From Saccharomonospora piscinae (GTDB taxonomy: Bacteria > Actinomycetota > Actinomycetes > Mycobacteriales > Pseudonocardiaceae): DNA of 64,000 nt. The translations under genes and the position numbers were made by a program. The stretch is taken from contig NZ_VCEK01000001.1 of assembly GCF_005862235.1 (NCBI RefSeq), positions 744,001-808,000 of the forward strand. Direction: 5' to 3'. Under the pieces are notes generated by a model. The model was not told the DNA's origin and did not search any database. It saw only the letters and a list, made by a program, of their open reading frames with translations. Positions 62,887 through 64,000 of the stretch are shown in pieces. Within the stretch, counting starts at the first letter, position 1, and the number at the start of each line of letters is the position of its first letter.

Positions 62887-63887
62887 GCTACGACTCCATG
62901 CCGTACCGGCGTTCGGGCCGCACCGGGCTCCGGCTGCCCGCGATCTCGCTGGGCCTGTGGCACAACTTCGGCCACGACCGGCCGCTGGACACTCAGCGCG
63001 CGATCCTGCGCCGGGCCTTCGACCTGGGCATCACGCACTTCGATCTGGCGAACAACTACGGCCCGCCCTACGGCTCGGCCGAGGAGAACTTCGGCCGGGT
63101 GCTCGCCACCGACTTCCGGCCGTACCGCGACGAGATGATCGTCTCGACGAAGGCCGGATACGACATGTGGCCCGGCCCCTACGGCGACCGGGGTTCACGC
63201 AAGTACCTGCTCGCCAGCCTGGACCAGAGTCTGTCCCGGCTCGGGCTGGACTACGTCGACATCTTCTACTCGCACCGCCTCGACCCGGACACGCCGCTCG
63301 AGGAGACGATGGGTGCGCTCGACACGGCGGTACGCCAGGGCAAAGCGCTCTACGTCGGGATCTCGTCCTACTCCGCCGAGCGGACCGCCGAGGCCGCCGC
63401 CATTCTGCGGGAGCTGGGAACGCCGCTGCGCATCCACCAGCCGTCGTACTCGATGGTCAACCGCTGGATCGAGCAGGATCTGCTCGACGTCCTGGAGCGC
63501 GAGGGCGTGGGCTGCATCGGATTCTCGCCGCTGGCGCAGGGCCTGCTGACGGACCGCTACCTGCGTGGGGTGCCCGAGGGCTCCCGCGCGAGCCGGGACA
63601 GCTCGCTGCCCGCCGAGTTCCTGTCCGACGACAACCTCGCCAAGGTGCGCGCGCTGGGTGAGATCGCAGCCCGGCGGGGACAGTCGCTGGCCCAGCTCGC
63701 GATCGCGTGGGCGTTGCGTGACCAGCGGATGACCTCGGTCGTGCTGGGCGCCAGCAGCGTCGGCCAGCTGGAGGCGAACGTCGCGGCTCTGGACAACCTC
63801 GACTTCACCGCCGCCGAGCTCGCCGAGATCGACGACTACGCCACCGAGTCGGGCATCAACATCTGGGCCGAGTCGAGCTCCCGCTGA
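62862..63887 (+). CDS. Aldo/keto reductase (YghZ/glyceraldehyde-3-phosphate reductase type)
   Basis: The 341-residue AKR has the catalytic tetrad: Asp in FDLANNYGPPYG, Tyr in the same block, Lys in VSTKAGYDMWPGPYG, and His in IFYSHRLDPDTP; LSLGLWHNFGHD and the YRRSGRTGLRLP start fit AKR14-type (YghZ) proteins. They reduce L-glyceraldehyde 3-phosphate and other aldehydes with NADPH. The ATG 62862 lies in the loop of a 14-bp hairpin. It follows the lipoprotein by 26 bases. A second repeat array begins two bases after the stop. Confidence 0.92.
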   Translation: MTYQAASSRYDSMPYRRSGRTGLRLPAISLGLWHNFGHDRPLDTQRAILRRAFDLGITHFDLANNYGPPYGSAEENFGRVLATDFRPYRDEMIVSTKAGYDMWPGPYGDRGSRKYLLASLDQSLSRLGLDYVDIFYSHRLDPDTPLEETMGALDTAVRQGKALYVGISSYSAERTAEAAAILRELGTPLRIHQPSYSMVNRWIEQDLLDVLEREGVGCIGFSPLAQGLLTDRYLRGVPEGSRASRDSSLPAEFLSDDNLAKVRALGEIAARRGQSLAQLAIAWALRDQRMTSVVLGASSVGQLEANVAALDNLDFTAAELAEIDDYATESGINIWAESSSR

Positions 63888-63888
63888 A

Positions 63889-63980
63889 CCGTGTCCGCAG
63901 CTTAGGTAGCCGTGTCCGCAAGTTGCGTAGCCGTGTCCGCAGCGTGCGATGCGGACACGGCTACGCAGGCTGCGGACACG
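63889..63980. repeat. 21-bp repeat array with long inverted repeat (locus 3, five cores)
   Basis: Five copies of the 11-base core at exactly 21-base steps: minus-strand cores (CCGTGTCCGCA) at 63889, 63910 and 63931, then plus-strand cores TGCGGACAC(GG) at 63950 and 63971. The inversion makes a hairpin: arms 63911-63941 and 63950-63980 pair at 28 of 31 positions (18 plus 10 bp around a 3-base mismatch) with an 8-base loop. The array follows the aldo/keto reductase and continues in degenerate form to the window edge. Confidence 0.88.
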
Positions 63981-64000
63981 ATGTGCGGACTCAGTCCTCC

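Noticed and set aside
34349-63980. 21-base repeats as a CRISPR array
   Set aside because: Spacer-like stretches between cores are only 10 bases and are similar to each other, and no cas gene is present. CRISPR repeats and spacers are both longer.

Overview
The window is about 69-70% GC by eye, with strong G/C bias at third codon positions, frequent GTG starts and many 4-base ATGA/GTGA stop-start overlaps. It is chromosomal DNA of a high-GC actinomycete. The gene content (ESX/WXG100 proteins, the complete egtABCD order, the gcvH-garA-ftsR-nuclease-merR block of mycobacteria and corynebacteria, an actinobacterial acnA with an acnR-type regulator, a cellobiose ceb operon) points to the Pseudonocardiaceae, perhaps a Saccharomonospora or Amycolatopsis relative. 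The genus is an inference. No tRNA, rRNA, transposase, integrase or CRISPR array was seen.

Layout. 0-2.7 kb: a leftward trio of type VII secretion-like small proteins, a two-helix membrane protein, and trmL. 2.7-7.7 kb: leftward MoxR - DUF58 - VWA operon, a MobA-like nucleotidyltransferase, and an NlpC/P60 cell-wall hydrolase. 7.9-11.8 kb: acnA flanked on both sides by a related inverted-repeat element, then a TauE/SafE exporter. 11.8-16.7 kb: leftward ergothioneine operon egtA-egtB-egtC-egtD, ending in a deazaflavin-dependent nitroreductase-like gene instead of egtE. 16.8-24 kb: LysR regulator divergent from a Glu/Leu/Val-type dehydrogenase, the AcnR-type repressor, a coupled pair of CorC/HlyC membrane proteins, and two conserved proteins. 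24-28.9 kb: MerR - (opposite-strand TetR with its own leaderless promoter) - bifunctional nuclease - FtsR - GarA - GcvH - phosphatidyltransferase. 29-33.6 kb: acyl-CoA synthetase, enoyl-CoA hydratase, siroheme synthase, ankyrin protein. 33.7-42.6 kb: TetR; xylA divergent from a ROK regulator; leftward cebE-cebF-cebG-bgl-cebR operon with two CebR boxes. 42.7-45.2 kb: an MFS exporter and a TetR gene that overlap head to head as if an internal deletion fused them, then a PPOX-type protein. 45.2-51.5 kb: a glycosyltransferase / nucleotidyl-sugar transferase / molybdopterin-oxidoreductase / membrane-protein group with a GT-C-like membrane protein, a zinc-ribbon SDR epimerase and a small SARP regulator. 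51.5-61.8 kb: a LacI-controlled sugar regulon (mutarotase, zinc dehydrogenase, SMP-30 lactonase on one strand; LacI and a YtfQRT/YjfF-type ABC importer on the other) with four matching operator sites, followed by a Gfo/Idh/MocA oxidoreductase. 61.8-64 kb: an iron-box-controlled siderophore-binding lipoprotein and an aldo/keto reductase.

Logic. Much of the window is carbon entry and its control: cellobiose (ceb), xylose (xylA/ROK), a probable galactofuranose/arabinose-like sugar (LacI regulon), and the TCA/glutamate node (acnA, acnR, garA, an amino-acid dehydrogenase). The regulators sit beside recognisable operators, so several circuits can be read from sequence. The least explained features are a dispersed family of 21-bp-period intergenic repeats at three loci, a hairpin that encloses the start codon of the aldo/keto reductase, the garA variant lacking the PknG-site threonine, the TetR/MFS fusion junction, and the glycan-like cluster around 45-51 kb.
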